The notes below the pieces were generated by a model. The model was not told the origin of the DNA. It searched no databases and worked only from the letters and a program-made list of their open reading frames with translations. From 34-65-8 sp963529855 (GTDB lineage: Bacteria; Pseudomonadota; Alphaproteobacteria; Sphingomonadales; Sphingomonadaceae): a DNA stretch of 64,000 nucleotides. Positions 43,087-52,301 of this stretch are shown here, piece by piece (within the stretch, counting starts at the first letter, position 1; every line of letters begins with the position of its first letter). The translations under genes and the position numbers were made by a program. The stretch spans positions 62,001-126,000 of the forward strand of contig CAURZK010000006.1 of assembly GCA_963529855.1 (NCBI GenBank), written 5' to 3'.

Positions 43087-44904
43087 ATGCTGATGCAAAC
43101 CCACGAAGCCCGCCTGGCCGCCCTGCGCGAAGAATTGAAGCGGCAGGGGCTCGACGGGTTCGTCATCCCGATTTCGGACGAGCACATGAGCGAATACGTC
43201 GGCGCCTATGCCCAGCGGCTGGCGTGGCTGACAGGGTTCGGCGGTTCGGCGGGCAGCGCGATCGTCTTGCGCGACAAGGCCGCGATATTCGTCGACGGGC
43301 GTTATACCATCCAGGTGCGCGATCAGGTCGACGAACGGCTGTTCTCCTACGAAAGCGTGCCCGCGACAAGCCATGCCAAATGGCTCGCCGCCAATGCGCC
43401 CGAAGGTGCGAGGATCGGCTATGACGCGTGGCTCCATGCCAAGGGCTGGGTTGATGGCGTGGCTGCGGCGCTGGCGAAGAAGAATGGGGACCTGGTGCCG
43501 GTGGGACTCAATCCGGTCGATGCCGTCTGGGCCGACCGGCCAGAACCTTCAGGCGCGCCGGCGACGGTGCATGGGGACGAATTGTCAGGCCGCTCCAGCG
43601 CAGAGAAGCGCGGTGAGGTAGCGGACTGGTTAAAGGAGCAGGGCTACGATGCAGTGGTCGTCAGTGCGCTCGATTCGATCGCCTGGCTGCTCAATATCCG
43701 CGGTGCCGACGTCGATCGCACCCCGGTCGCACTGAGCTACGTCATCGCCCATGCAGACGGCACGGCTGACCTGTTCATCGCGCCGGAAAAGGTGACGCCG
43801 GAGCTGGAGCAGCATCTTGGCAACGCAGTGACCGTGCGCCCCCGCACGGACTTCGAAAGGGCGCTGGGTGCCCTGCGCGGCAAGACCGTGGCGGTCGATC
43901 CAGACTATGGCGTCGCGGCAATTCACCACGCGCTGGAGGCTGGAGGAGCAAAGCCAGTGACGGAGCGCGACCCTACGATCCTTGCCAAAGCGATCAAGAA
44001 TCCCGTCGAACAGCAGGGTCAGCGCGACGCCCAGGCGCGCGACGGAGCGGCGCTGGCGAAGTTCCTCCACTGGCTCTCGGTCGCCGCGCCCAGGGGCGGC
44101 GAGAGCGAGTTGTCGGCGGCTGCCAGACTACAGGAGTTCCGCCTCGCCACCGGCGTTCTGCGGGACAACAGCTTCGATACGATTTCCGCCGCCGGGCCCC
44201 ATGCGGCGATCCCGCATTACCGGGTCGACGAGGAATCGAACCTGCCCATCGAGCCCGGCAGCATCTTCCTGTGCGATTCTGGCGGGCAGTACCAGGATGG
44301 CACCACCGACATCACCCGGACGGTGTGGATCGGAACCGCTGACGGCCAAGGCCAGCCCACTGCCGAACACAAGGATCGTTTCACGCGTGTCCTCAAAGGT
44401 CACATCCAGCTTGCCCGCGCGGTGTTTCCGCAAGGCACCGTCGGTAGCCAGCTCGATGCCTTTGCGCGCCAGTACCTGTGGGAAGCGGGCGTCGATTATG
44501 CCCACGGCACCGGTCACGGCGTCGGCAGTTACCTATCGGTTCACGAAGGGCCGCAGCGCATCGCCAAGGCCAGCGGTGGGCAAGCCGGCACCGGGCAGGA
44601 ACTCCACGCTGGAATGATCCTGTCGAACGAGCCCGGCTATTACAAGGCAGGCGAATTCGGCATCCGGATCGAAAACCTGGTGTTGGTCGAACCGCGCGAA
44701 ATCGCCGGGGGCGAGGGAGAATGGCTGGGTTTCGAGACGCTGACATTCGTGCCGATTGATCGGACGCTGGTCGAGCCCGCGCTCCTCACCGAAACCGAGA
44801 TCGCCTGGTGGAACGACTACCATACCCGAGTTCACGCGCTGCTCGCTCCGCAGCTTTCGGGCGAAGTGCTGGCATGGCTGGAGGATGCTTGTCGGCCGCT
44901 TTGA
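43087..44904 (+). CDS. Aminopeptidase P family (M24B) metallopeptidase
   Basis: Cytosolic Xaa-Pro aminopeptidase-type enzyme of 605 aa: two creatinase-like N-terminal domains and the pita-bread domain. Metal ligands are in CDSGGQYQDGTTDITRT, HGTGHGVGSYLSVHEGP and SNEPGYYKAGEFGIRIENL, followed by GFETLTFVPIDR. The size fits the large aminopeptidase P form. ATG 43087 and 43093 are both possible; an AGGAT lies upstream. It is divergent from the S9 protease, pairing two peptidases around one intergenic region. Confidence 0.93.
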   Translation: MLMQTHEARLAALREELKRQGLDGFVIPISDEHMSEYVGAYAQRLAWLTGFGGSAGSAIVLRDKAAIFVDGRYTIQVRDQVDERLFSYESVPATSHAKWLAANAPEGARIGYDAWLHAKGWVDGVAAALAKKNGDLVPVGLNPVDAVWADRPEPSGAPATVHGDELSGRSSAEKRGEVADWLKEQGYDAVVVSALDSIAWLLNIRGADVDRTPVALSYVIAHADGTADLFIAPEKVTPELEQHLGNAVTVRPRTDFERALGALRGKTVAVDPDYGVAAIHHALEAGGAKPVTERDPTILAKAIKNPVEQQGQRDAQARDGAALAKFLHWLSVAAPRGGESELSAAARLQEFRLATGVLRDNSFDTISAAGPHAAIPHYRVDEESNLPIEPGSIFLCDSGGQYQDGTTDITRTVWIGTADGQGQPTAEHKDRFTRVLKGHIQLARAVFPQGTVGSQLDAFARQYLWEAGVDYAHGTGHGVGSYLSVHEGPQRIAKASGGQAGTGQELHAGMILSNEPGYYKAGEFGIRIENLVLVEPREIAGGEGEWLGFETLTFVPIDRTLVEPALLTETEIAWWNDYHTRVHALLAPQLSGEVLAWLEDACRPL

Positions 44905-44974
44905 ACGACCTTGCCCAACTTACCGCGTTCACTTAATGTTCCGAAGGGTCGCGAGTCGTTGAGGGGGAAACGCG

Positions 44975-45370
44975 ATGATCGGATATGTGACGCTGGGTAC
45001 GAATGACCTCCAAAGCAATGCTCCGTTCTATGATGCGCTGGCCAGGGAGATGGGGGTCGGGCGCATGATGGACTTCGACACCTTCATTGCGTGGGGCGAA
45101 TGGGGCGGCGGTTGCGGGATCGCGTTGACCAAGCCATTCGATGGCAAGGCGGCGACGGTCGGCAACGGTGTAATGGTTGCGATCGAGGCGAAGGATGCGG
45201 CGCAGGTCGACCGCCTTCATGCCATAGCACTCGCCAACGGCGGCAGCGACGAGGGCACACCAGGCCCGCGCGGGGATGCCGACGAGCAAGGCAATACCTT
45301 CTACGCGGGCTACTTCCGCGACCGCGAGGGGAACAAGCTCAACGCGTTCTGCATGGTCCCCTCCGCATGA
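44975..45370 (+). CDS. VOC family (glyoxalase-like) protein
   Basis: Protein of 131 aa with the paired beta-alpha-beta fold of the vicinal oxygen chelate superfamily (IGYVTLGTNDLQSNAPFYDA; YFRDREGNKLNAF). The metal-ligand positions are not all obvious, so an enzymatic activity cannot be assigned. GAGGGGG precedes the ATG. It overlaps the following cupin gene by four bases. Confidence 0.85.
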   Translation: MIGYVTLGTNDLQSNAPFYDALAREMGVGRMMDFDTFIAWGEWGGGCGIALTKPFDGKAATVGNGVMVAIEAKDAAQVDRLHAIALANGGSDEGTPGPRGDADEQGNTFYAGYFRDREGNKLNAFCMVPSA

Positions 45371-45765
45371 CCGGGGCGGCGCGCCTTGCCGATACTTTCA
45401 TCCATCTGGGTCTGGGCGCGACCGCCATCCCGCAGCCGCCATTCAGTGGGATGGAATGGTACGCCGAATACGGCGCTCGCCACGGCGCTGATGGCGTCGA
45501 GGGGCGACTGGTCAGCGAGCACGCCTTTACCGGGGACTGGCCGCACTGGGAAATGCATCCCTTTGGTGCAGAGGTCGTCATCTGCACCAAAGGGGCGATG
45601 GTCCTGACGCAGGAGTTTCCCGATGGGCGACGCGCCGCGGTGGCGCTGGGTCCGGGTGATTACGCGATCAATCCTCCAGGCGTATGGCACATTGCAGATG
45701 TCGTTGACCACGCCACCGCCATTTTCATCACGCCCGGCGCAGGGACGGAACATCGCCCGCGCTGA
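45367..45765 (+). CDS. Cupin domain protein
   Basis: Small beta-barrel protein of 132 aa. Cupin features are EMHPFGAEVVICTKGAMVL in the first motif region and LGPGDYAINPPGVWHIADV in the second. Some usual metal-binding histidines of motif 1 are missing, so metal binding is doubtful. Translational coupling with the VOC gene suggests a joint function, unknown. Confidence 0.8.
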   Translation: MTGAARLADTFIHLGLGATAIPQPPFSGMEWYAEYGARHGADGVEGRLVSEHAFTGDWPHWEMHPFGAEVVICTKGAMVLTQEFPDGRRAAVALGPGDYAINPPGVWHIADVVDHATAIFITPGAGTEHRPR

Positions 45766-45851
45766 ATGTGCGCCCCCCGATACAACTTGCGACAAAAAAC
45801 CCCGCCAGCGGCATAGTTCTGCGACATCGCCGCTTTAGAACGGCAGGACGA

Positions 45852-45904
45852 GTTGCGGCGGTGCCTTCCGATCCTCCCCCTCCCCCAAACGGCACCGTCG
45901 CAGC
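45852..45904 (+). promoter_or_regulatory. Long-loop inverted repeat in the leader of the EF-hand gene
   Basis: TGCGGCGGTGCC (45854-45865) pairs with GGCACCGTCGCA (45891-45902), with one G-T mismatch, around a 25-base C-rich loop. It stands about 30 bases before the EF-hand start codon and could be an RNA hairpin or an operator. Confidence 0.4.
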
Positions 45905-45936
45905 TCAAGCTGTTTTTCCGTTCGAAAGGATTTTCG

Positions 45937-46650
45937 ATGCGCAAAGTGACCCTTGCCCTGTCCGCCGCGGCGCTCGCGCTCGTCAGTGGCAGCCTCGCTG
46001 CCCAGCCAGCCGATCGCGCCGATCACGGTGCGGCGTTGACCCAGCAGCAATTCAAGGAGCGCGCCGCGGCCATGTTTGCTCGGATGGATGCCAATGGCGA
46101 TGGCACGATCAACGCGGCCGACCGCGCTGCCCGGCAGGCTGACCGATTCGCGCGGCTCGATACCGATCGTAATGGCGAAATCAGCCGGTCGGAGATGGAA
46201 GCCAATGCCGAACAGCGCCGCGCCCGCATGGCGGAACGTCGGGAACGCAGGGCGGAACGCCGTGCTGAACGCGCACCCGAACGAGCAGAGCGTATGGCGG
46301 AACGCCGCGAAGCGCGCTTCGCCATGATCGACGTAGACAACAATGGTGCCCTGTCGCAGGCGGAACTGGCTGCCGCGCGAGAACGCCGGGCCGAGGCACG
46401 CGCCGAACGCCGCGCCGCGAGTGACGCGCGCTCCGGCCAGGGCATGAAGCGTGGCAAGCGTGGCGGCATGATGCACGGTCTCCTCCGCCAGGCCGATGCC
46501 AATGGCGACCGCGCGATCTCGCGCGCCGAATTCGATGCGGCGGTGGCTGCCCACTTCACCCGGCTCGACACCAATCGGGATGGTACGGTAACGGCAGAGG
46601 AACGCCGCGCATCACGGCAGGCGATGCGCGCTGCCCGCCGCGCCAGCTAG
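45937..46650 (+). CDS. Exported EF-hand calcium-binding protein
   Basis: Protein of 237 aa with a signal peptide (MRKVTLALSAAALALVSGSL, cut near AAQ). Five EF-hand-like loops start at Asp51 (DANGDGTINAAD), Asp75 (DTDRNGEISRSE), Asp132 (DVDNNGALSQAE), Asp187 (DANGDRAISRAE) and Asp211 (DTNRDGTVTAEE). Between the second and third lies a very Arg/Glu-rich region (about 92-130), probably a charged helix. AAAGGA stands before the ATG. It lies 43 bases before a two-component pair and may be its target or a periplasmic calcium sensor for it. Confidence 0.9.
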   Translation: MRKVTLALSAAALALVSGSLAAQPADRADHGAALTQQQFKERAAAMFARMDANGDGTINAADRAARQADRFARLDTDRNGEISRSEMEANAEQRRARMAERRERRAERRAERAPERAERMAERREARFAMIDVDNNGALSQAELAAARERRAEARAERRAASDARSGQGMKRGKRGGMMHGLLRQADANGDRAISRAEFDAAVAAHFTRLDTNRDGTVTAEERRASRQAMRAARRAS

Positions 46651-46693
46651 GCCCGACTTGCCGCATGGGCCGGGCGCGCGTTAGGTCGGGACG

Positions 46694-47428
46694 ATGACTG
46701 AAGCCGCGCCCACCCGCATCCTGCTCGTCGACGACGAGCCCACCCTGCGCGAACCCCTGGCCGAATATCTCGCGCGCCAGGGGTTCGACGTGCGCGAAGC
46801 GGCCACGGCTGCTGCCGCCCGCGGCGACATCGACCAAAATCGACCTGACATCGTGCTGCTCGACATCATGATGCCGGGTGAAGACGGCCTGTCGCTGTGC
46901 CGCCATCTGGTCGAAACGCGCGAACTGCCGGTCATCCTGCTGACGGCCAAGGGCGAAGCGACCGACCGGATCATCGGGCTGGAGATCGGCGCCGACGACT
47001 ACGTCACCAAGCCGTTCGAGCCGCGCGAGCTGGTGGCACGGATCCGCTCCGTTTTGCGCCGCGCAGGGCGGGTTTCTGCCCCGCCCGAAGAAGACGCGCA
47101 TTATGAATTCGATGGTTGGCGGCTCGATCCCCTCAAGCGCAAGCTGACCGACCCTGAAGGCGCCATTGTCTCCATCTCCACGGCGGAATTTCGCTTGCTT
47201 CGGGCCCTGCTGGACCATCCGCGCCAAGTGCTCGACCGAGACCGTCTGCTCGACATGGTCCAGGGCCGCGAGGCGCATCTGTTCGACCGGGCGGTGGACA
47301 ATCAGGTCAGTCGTCTGCGCCGCAAGATCGAGGTCGACAGCCGCGACCCGCAATTGATCCAGACTGTGCGCGGCGGCGGCTATTCGCTTGCCGCGGAAGT
47401 GCGCCGGGTCGCGCCGGACGCGCGCTGA
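46694..47428 (+). CDS. OmpR/PhoB-family response regulator
   Basis: DNA-binding response regulator of 244 aa. The receiver has the acidic pocket LLVDDEP, phospho-acceptor Asp57 in VLLDIMMPGEDG and Lys106 in YVTKPFEP. The C-terminal winged helix ends with LIQTVRGGGYSLA. The cognate kinase begins one base after its stop. The signal is unknown; the EF-hand gene just upstream suggests divalent cations or envelope state. Confidence 0.94.
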   Translation: MTEAAPTRILLVDDEPTLREPLAEYLARQGFDVREAATAAAARGDIDQNRPDIVLLDIMMPGEDGLSLCRHLVETRELPVILLTAKGEATDRIIGLEIGADDYVTKPFEPRELVARIRSVLRRAGRVSAPPEEDAHYEFDGWRLDPLKRKLTDPEGAIVSISTAEFRLLRALLDHPRQVLDRDRLLDMVQGREAHLFDRAVDNQVSRLRRKIEVDSRDPQLIQTVRGGGYSLAAEVRRVAPDAR

Positions 47429-47429
47429 C

Positions 47430-48821
47430 ATGCGCTTGCTGCCCAAGAGCCTGCTGGGTCAGGTCCTGCTCGCCGTCATGGCAGCCCTGCTGGTCGGGCA
47501 AGCGGCATCGGCGGTCCTGCTGGTCCGCGCCGCCGAGAACCGGCGCGACGGGGCGATGCTGAACGCCGCTGCGCTGCAACTGGTCCGGCAGCAGGCGCCG
47601 CGCCCGGAATGGCGGGAGCGGCGCGAACGACGGCGCTTCGGCGATCGGTCCGCGTTCATGCCGCGCCTGCCGCGTCCGCTGCGCGTCGAATGGACGCAGG
47701 CGCCCACGCTGCTGCCGGGAGAGGAGCGTAACCGCGCGCGCGAGCGAGAACTGAGCGAGTTGCTGAACGCTCAGGGCGTCGCCGTAGCGGACGTCTTCGT
47801 GGTCGAGCGGGCGGTGGGCACAGACCCATTTATCGCGTCGAGGCCGCGTCTCGCCAATCGGATGCGCCAGGAAAATGCGAGCGACCGGGTACTGCTGGTC
47901 GCTGCGCTGCTGCGTGAAGGCGCAGCGCAATGGGCCGTCGCGCGGGTGCCCGAACCGCCGGTGCAGCGCGGCGTTTACCGCACGATCCTGACCCAGACCC
48001 TCGTCCTGCTGGCAGTGCTGGTCGGCGCCCTGTGGCTGTTGCTACGCAGGATTACCCGGCCGCTCGGCGCGCTGACCACGCGCACGGAAGCGTTCGCTCG
48101 CACCCGGCAAGTGGGCGAGCCGCTGGTGCCGCGCGGACCCGAAGACATTCAGCGCCTGATCTCCGCCTACAACGCGATGGAGGCGCGGATCGGCGGTTTA
48201 CTGGACGAGAAAGACGTAATGCTCGGCGCGATCGGTCACGATCTGAAGACGCCGCTGGCTGCGCTGCGGGTCCGCATCGAATCGGTCGAGGACGAAGCGC
48301 AGCGAGCACGCATGGCAGCCACGATCGAAGACATTACCCGCACCCTCGATGACATTCTTTCGCTCGCCCGGGTCGGCCGTCCCGACGATTCTTCTGAACG
48401 CACCGATCTTGCCGCCCTGACCGCTGCGGTGGTTGAGGAATTCGAGGATATGGGCGATCCTGTCCACCTCGGGCCGACCAGCCGATTGGTACGCCCGGTT
48501 CGTGTCACCTGGTTGCGGCGGGCGCTGCGCAATCTGATCGCGAACGCGGTCCGTTACGGCGGTGTTGCGCGCGTCACGCTGATCGAAGAGGGCGGCGCCG
48601 CGATCCTGCGCGTCGACGACGCCGGTCCCGGGATTCCGGAAGGCCGGATCGCGGACATGCTCGAACCGTTTGCACGGGGCGAAGCATCACGCAATCGCGA
48701 GACTGGCGGGGCTGGGCTCGGCCTCGCGCTGGCCCGGGCGATTGCAGAGCAGCACGGCGGCGCGCTGGTGCTGGCGAACCGCCCCGGGGGCGGGCTGCGC
48801 GCCGAATTGCGCCTGCCCTAG
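47430..48821 (+). CDS. Sensor histidine kinase, partner of the adjacent OmpR-type regulator
   Basis: Inner-membrane kinase of 463 aa. Two membrane segments (about 8-33 and 188-206) enclose a periplasmic sensor of about 150 residues that is rich in arginine. HAMP follows (about 207-258). His270 lies in AIGHDLKTPLAALR, and the ATPase has N (LRNLIANAVRYGG), DDAGPGIPE and GGAGLGLALARAIAEQHGG. The order EF-hand protein, regulator, kinase recurs in sphingomonads. The stop overlaps that of the HerA-like gene on CTAG. Confidence 0.93.
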   Translation: MRLLPKSLLGQVLLAVMAALLVGQAASAVLLVRAAENRRDGAMLNAAALQLVRQQAPRPEWRERRERRRFGDRSAFMPRLPRPLRVEWTQAPTLLPGEERNRARERELSELLNAQGVAVADVFVVERAVGTDPFIASRPRLANRMRQENASDRVLLVAALLREGAAQWAVARVPEPPVQRGVYRTILTQTLVLLAVLVGALWLLLRRITRPLGALTTRTEAFARTRQVGEPLVPRGPEDIQRLISAYNAMEARIGGLLDEKDVMLGAIGHDLKTPLAALRVRIESVEDEAQRARMAATIEDITRTLDDILSLARVGRPDDSSERTDLAALTAAVVEEFEDMGDPVHLGPTSRLVRPVRVTWLRRALRNLIANAVRYGGVARVTLIEEGGAAILRVDDAGPGIPEGRIADMLEPFARGEASRNRETGGAGLGLALARAIAEQHGGALVLANRPGGGLRAELRLP

Positions 48822-50392
48822 CGCATCAGTCCGCCGATCAGATTGCGGACGAACCGACCCGCGATGCCGCCGCCAAATTCGGTCGCGATGGTTCCCGCAG
48901 CAGAGGTCGCAGCCGTCTTCACCGGATTTGCGCGCGAGGATCGCCCCGTCATCTTGGCCGCGACAATCGTGGCGGCGCTGCTTGCGGCGGCGCCCATTGC
49001 GGCTTTCCCTGCTCGCTCCCACAGACTGGTCGTCTTGCGTGCACGTTTCCCCACTGTCTCGCGACCTTGCGCCTCGACTTCCGCAGCAGTGTCGGCGGCG
49101 TCGGCAGCCTTGGCGGCAAGCACTTCGGCTGCGCTTTCGCGGTCGACCGGCGTGTCGTATTTCCCTTCCAGTGGGCTGACCGACTGGATGATCGCCCGTT
49201 CCTTGGGCGTGACCGGACCAAGCCTGCTCCACGGCGGACGGATCAGGGTCCGCTGGACCACGGTCGGGGCACCATCCCCGTCGAGGGTGGAGACCAGCGC
49301 TTCGCCCACCTTCAGTTCGGTGATTGCCGTTTCCACATCGAGGTCAGGATTGATCCGGAAGGTTTCCGCAGCTGCGCGAATTGCCCGCTGGTCACGCGGA
49401 GTGAAGGCGCGCAGCGCGTGCTGGACCCGGTTGCCAAGCTGGCCGGCCACTTCTTCCGGAATATCGATCGGGTTCTGGGTGACGAAATAGACGCCGACCC
49501 CCTTCGACCGGATCAGGCGCACGACCTGTTCGATCTTGTCCTGCAATGCAGGGGGCGCGTCGTCGAACAGGAGGTGCGCCTCGTCGAAGAAGAACACCAG
49601 CTTCGGTTTTTCGGGGTCACCGACTTCCGGCAGGCTCTCGAACAGCTCCGCGAGCAGCCACAACAGGAACGTGGCATAGAGCTTGGGACTGCGCATGAGC
49701 TGGTCGGCGGCCAGGACGTTGATCGTGCCGCGACCCTGACCATCGACCGTGAGGAAATCGTCGATCTCCAGCGCCGGTTCGCCGAAGAACCTGTCCGCGC
49801 CCTGGCTTTCGAAGCTGAGCAGCTGGCGCTGAATAGTGCCGACGCTCGCCTTGGTCACATTGCCGTATTGCGTGCTCAATTCTTTCGAATTCTCCCCGCA
49901 CCAGGCGAGCATGGCCTGCAGGTCGGCAAAGTCGAGCAGCAGCAATCCATTGTCGTCGGCATGACGGAAGGCGATCTGCAGCACGCCTTCCTGCGTTTCG
50001 TTCAGGCCCAGCAGCCGGGCGAGCAGCAGTGGCCCCATCTCGGAAACAGTGGTGCGGATCGGGTGGCCCTGCTCACCATAAAGATCCCAGAACACCACTG
50101 GGTTGTCGGAATAGGAATAGTCCTCGATTCCGATTTCCTTGGCCCGCGCTTCCAGTTTGTCGGCGTTCTTGAAGGTGGGAGAGCCGGGCATGGCAATCCC
50201 GGCTAGATCGCCCTTCACGTCCGCCATGAACACCGGCACGCCTTCGCGGCTGAAGCATTCGGCAAGTCCCTGGAGGGTCACTGTCTTGCCGGTGCCGGTC
50301 GCCCCCGCGATCAGCCCGTGGCGATTGGCGCGCTGCAAATCGAGATACTGCTTCTCGCCATTGGCGCCGAGCCCGAGGTAGATCTGTCCCAT
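48818..50392 (-). CDS. HerA-like helicase (DUF853) ATPase
   Basis: Hexameric P-loop ATPase of the FtsK/HerA group, 524 aa. Walker A is AGATGTGKTVTLQGLAECF, and Walker B is KLVFFFDEAHLLFDDAP. The N-terminal GANGEKQYLDLQRANRHG is typical of the DUF853 family. The C-terminal 90 residues are alanine-rich and predicted to be poorly ordered. Housekeeping bacterial members have no settled role; no NurA or Sir2 partner is adjacent, so it is not an obvious defence gene. GGAGGG precedes the ATG at 50392. Confidence 0.9.
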   Translation of the reverse strand: MGQIYLGLGANGEKQYLDLQRANRHGLIAGATGTGKTVTLQGLAECFSREGVPVFMADVKGDLAGIAMPGSPTFKNADKLEARAKEIGIEDYSYSDNPVVFWDLYGEQGHPIRTTVSEMGPLLLARLLGLNETQEGVLQIAFRHADDNGLLLLDFADLQAMLAWCGENSKELSTQYGNVTKASVGTIQRQLLSFESQGADRFFGEPALEIDDFLTVDGQGRGTINVLAADQLMRSPKLYATFLLWLLAELFESLPEVGDPEKPKLVFFFDEAHLLFDDAPPALQDKIEQVVRLIRSKGVGVYFVTQNPIDIPEEVAGQLGNRVQHALRAFTPRDQRAIRAAAETFRINPDLDVETAITELKVGEALVSTLDGDGAPTVVQRTLIRPPWSRLGPVTPKERAIIQSVSPLEGKYDTPVDRESAAEVLAAKAADAADTAAEVEAQGRETVGKRARKTTSLWERAGKAAMGAAASSAATIVAAKMTGRSSRANPVKTAATSAAGTIATEFGGGIAGRFVRNLIGGLMR

Positions 50393-50477
50393 AATTCCCT
50401 CCGGCAGCGACACTTGGCCAGCGGCTCGGCGCGGGTCAACACTCGACTTGGGAGCCAAAGCGGCTAAGGCGACGAGA

Positions 50478-52301
50478 ATGGCCGACCGCGCCCCATTCGT
50501 ACTGCTCGACGACGCGCGCGCCGAAGGGGCGGCGGACGCGCATCTTTTCGAGAACGCGCGAGAGACGTTCATCGCGCGCCGCCCGGCCGAAGTTGCCGAC
50601 GTGCTGGCGCGCGCTGAAGCAGCGCGGGGCGATGGCGGAACTCTGGCAGGCTACATCGCATACGAAGCAGGCCTCGCGCTCGAACCCCGGCTGATGTCGC
50701 TGGCGCAGCGGCGCAGCGGCGCAGCCGGTCCCTTGGTCTGGCTCGGTTTGTTCGACGCGCCGCGCGTGATCCCGGCGGCCGATGTCGCCGGATGGCTGGC
50801 CGAGAACGGCGCTGGCGAGGCATCGCTCGGCCCGCTCGACCCGCAGCTTTCTTTCGGAGCCTATGCCCAGGCCTTTGCACGCTTGCAGGAGGCAATCCGC
50901 GCTGGCGACATCTACCAGGCCAACCTCACGTTCCCGCTGGCGGGCAGTTATCGCGGGGACGAGTTGGCGCTTTATCGTCTCCTACGTCCGGCGGCGGGTG
51001 CTGGCTATGGCGGGATCGTGTTCGACGGCAGTGACTGGCTGCTCAGTCTCTCGCCGGAACTGTTCGTCTCGCGGCGCGGTAGCGATCTGAAAGTCAAGCC
51101 CATGAAGGGGACGCGCCCGCGCGGCGCCGGGCCGGCCGAGGATCGGGCGCTGGCTGAGGAACTCGCCGGTTCGGACAAGGACCGGGCCGAAAATCTCATG
51201 ATCGTCGACCTGATGCGCAACGACCTGTCACGCGTTGCGGAGGCGGGTAGCGTGCGGGTGGAGGCTCCATTCTCAGTCGAGAGCTATCCCACCGTTCACC
51301 AGATGGTTTCCACTGTGCGGGCCCGCCTTGCCGACGGCGTAAGCACCACCGATCTCCTGCGCGCGATCTTCCCTTGCGGCTCGATCACCGGTGCCCCGAA
51401 AATCCGTGCGATGGAACTGATTGCCGAGGTCGAGCGCGATGCGCGCGGGCCCTATTGCGGGGCAATCGGCCGGATCGGGCCCTGCCCCTCCGGAGGAGGC
51501 GACGACGCAGCGTTCAGCGTCGCCATTCGTACCTTGCGGCTGACGCCAGTTGAAAATGGCGGGGGCAAGGCCGTGCTTGGCGTGGGGTCGGCCATTGTCG
51601 CTGACAGCGGGGTCGAGGCGGAATGGCGCGAATGCCTGCTGAAGGGCGGTTTTGCGCGCGCCAGCACGCCCACGCTCGGCGCGCCCGCATTCGATCTGAT
51701 CGAAACGATGCGGTTTTCGCCAGACAGCGGGATTGCGCTGCTCGAACTGCATCTGGAACGGATCCGGGAAAGCGCGGCGGAAATTGGCTTCGCTTTTGAC
51801 CGGCATGCCGTGCGCAACCAGATCCAGGCGCTGTGCTTCGAACTCGAGCGTCCTTCGCGAGTGCGACTGCTTGCGGCTCGCAGCGGGGCAATCGCGCTGG
51901 AAGCGACTGATCTTCCCGAACCCTTGCACGAACCGGCGCTGTGCATTGCGCTGCCCATACCGGTCGATCCCGGGGACTGGCGGCTGCGCCACAAGACGAC
52001 CGACCGTGGCTTCTACGCCGATGCGCTCGCCGTGGCGCAGGGTGAGGGCGCGGCCGAGGCGCTGTTCGTGCGTGCCGATGGCCTCGTGACGGAAGGCAGC
52101 TTTACCAACCTGTTCGTCGAACACGGCGATGTTCTGCTGACCCCGCCCGCCACGCGTGGGCTCCTGCCCGGCGTGCTGCGCCGTTCCTTGATCGATCGCG
52201 GCCTGGCGCGCGAGGCGGATCTGCGGCTCGAAGATCTCGGCAATGGATTTTTCATCGGCAACGCACTGCGCGGCCTCATACCTGCAAGGCTGCTGCTATG
52301 A
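50478..52301 (+). CDS. pabBC: Fused aminodeoxychorismate synthase component I / aminodeoxychorismate lyase
   Basis: Two-step p-aminobenzoate enzyme for folate synthesis, 607 aa. The PabB half (about 1-390) has KPMKGTRPRG, NLMIVDLMRNDLSRVAEAG and FPCGSITGAPKIRAMELI. The PabC half, an aminotransferase class IV domain (about 405-607), has LHLERIRESAAEIGF, the PLP lysine in RLRHKTTDRGFY and VTEGSFTNLFVE. The glutamine amidotransferase PabA is not in the window. The ATG at 50478 is preferred to one at 50448. It overlaps the next gene by four bases. Confidence 0.93.
   Translation: MADRAPFVLLDDARAEGAADAHLFENARETFIARRPAEVADVLARAEAARGDGGTLAGYIAYEAGLALEPRLMSLAQRRSGAAGPLVWLGLFDAPRVIPAADVAGWLAENGAGEASLGPLDPQLSFGAYAQAFARLQEAIRAGDIYQANLTFPLAGSYRGDELALYRLLRPAAGAGYGGIVFDGSDWLLSLSPELFVSRRGSDLKVKPMKGTRPRGAGPAEDRALAEELAGSDKDRAENLMIVDLMRNDLSRVAEAGSVRVEAPFSVESYPTVHQMVSTVRARLADGVSTTDLLRAIFPCGSITGAPKIRAMELIAEVERDARGPYCGAIGRIGPCPSGGGDDAAFSVAIRTLRLTPVENGGGKAVLGVGSAIVADSGVEAEWRECLLKGGFARASTPTLGAPAFDLIETMRFSPDSGIALLELHLERIRESAAEIGFAFDRHAVRNQIQALCFELERPSRVRLLAARSGAIALEATDLPEPLHEPALCIALPIPVDPGDWRLRHKTTDRGFYADALAVAQGEGAAEALFVRADGLVTEGSFTNLFVEHGDVLLTPPATRGLLPGVLRRSLIDRGLAREADLRLEDLGNGFFIGNALRGLIPARLLL

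Noticed and set aside
45787..45826. Repeated TGCGACA before the EF-hand gene as a Pho box or operator
   Set aside because: The copies are about 32 bases apart with unequal flanks, not a 7-4-7 arrangement; probably chance.
48818..50392. HerA-NurA or HerA-Sir2 antiphage system
   Set aside because: No NurA, Sir2 or nuclease gene is adjacent; the protein fits the housekeeping DUF853 group.
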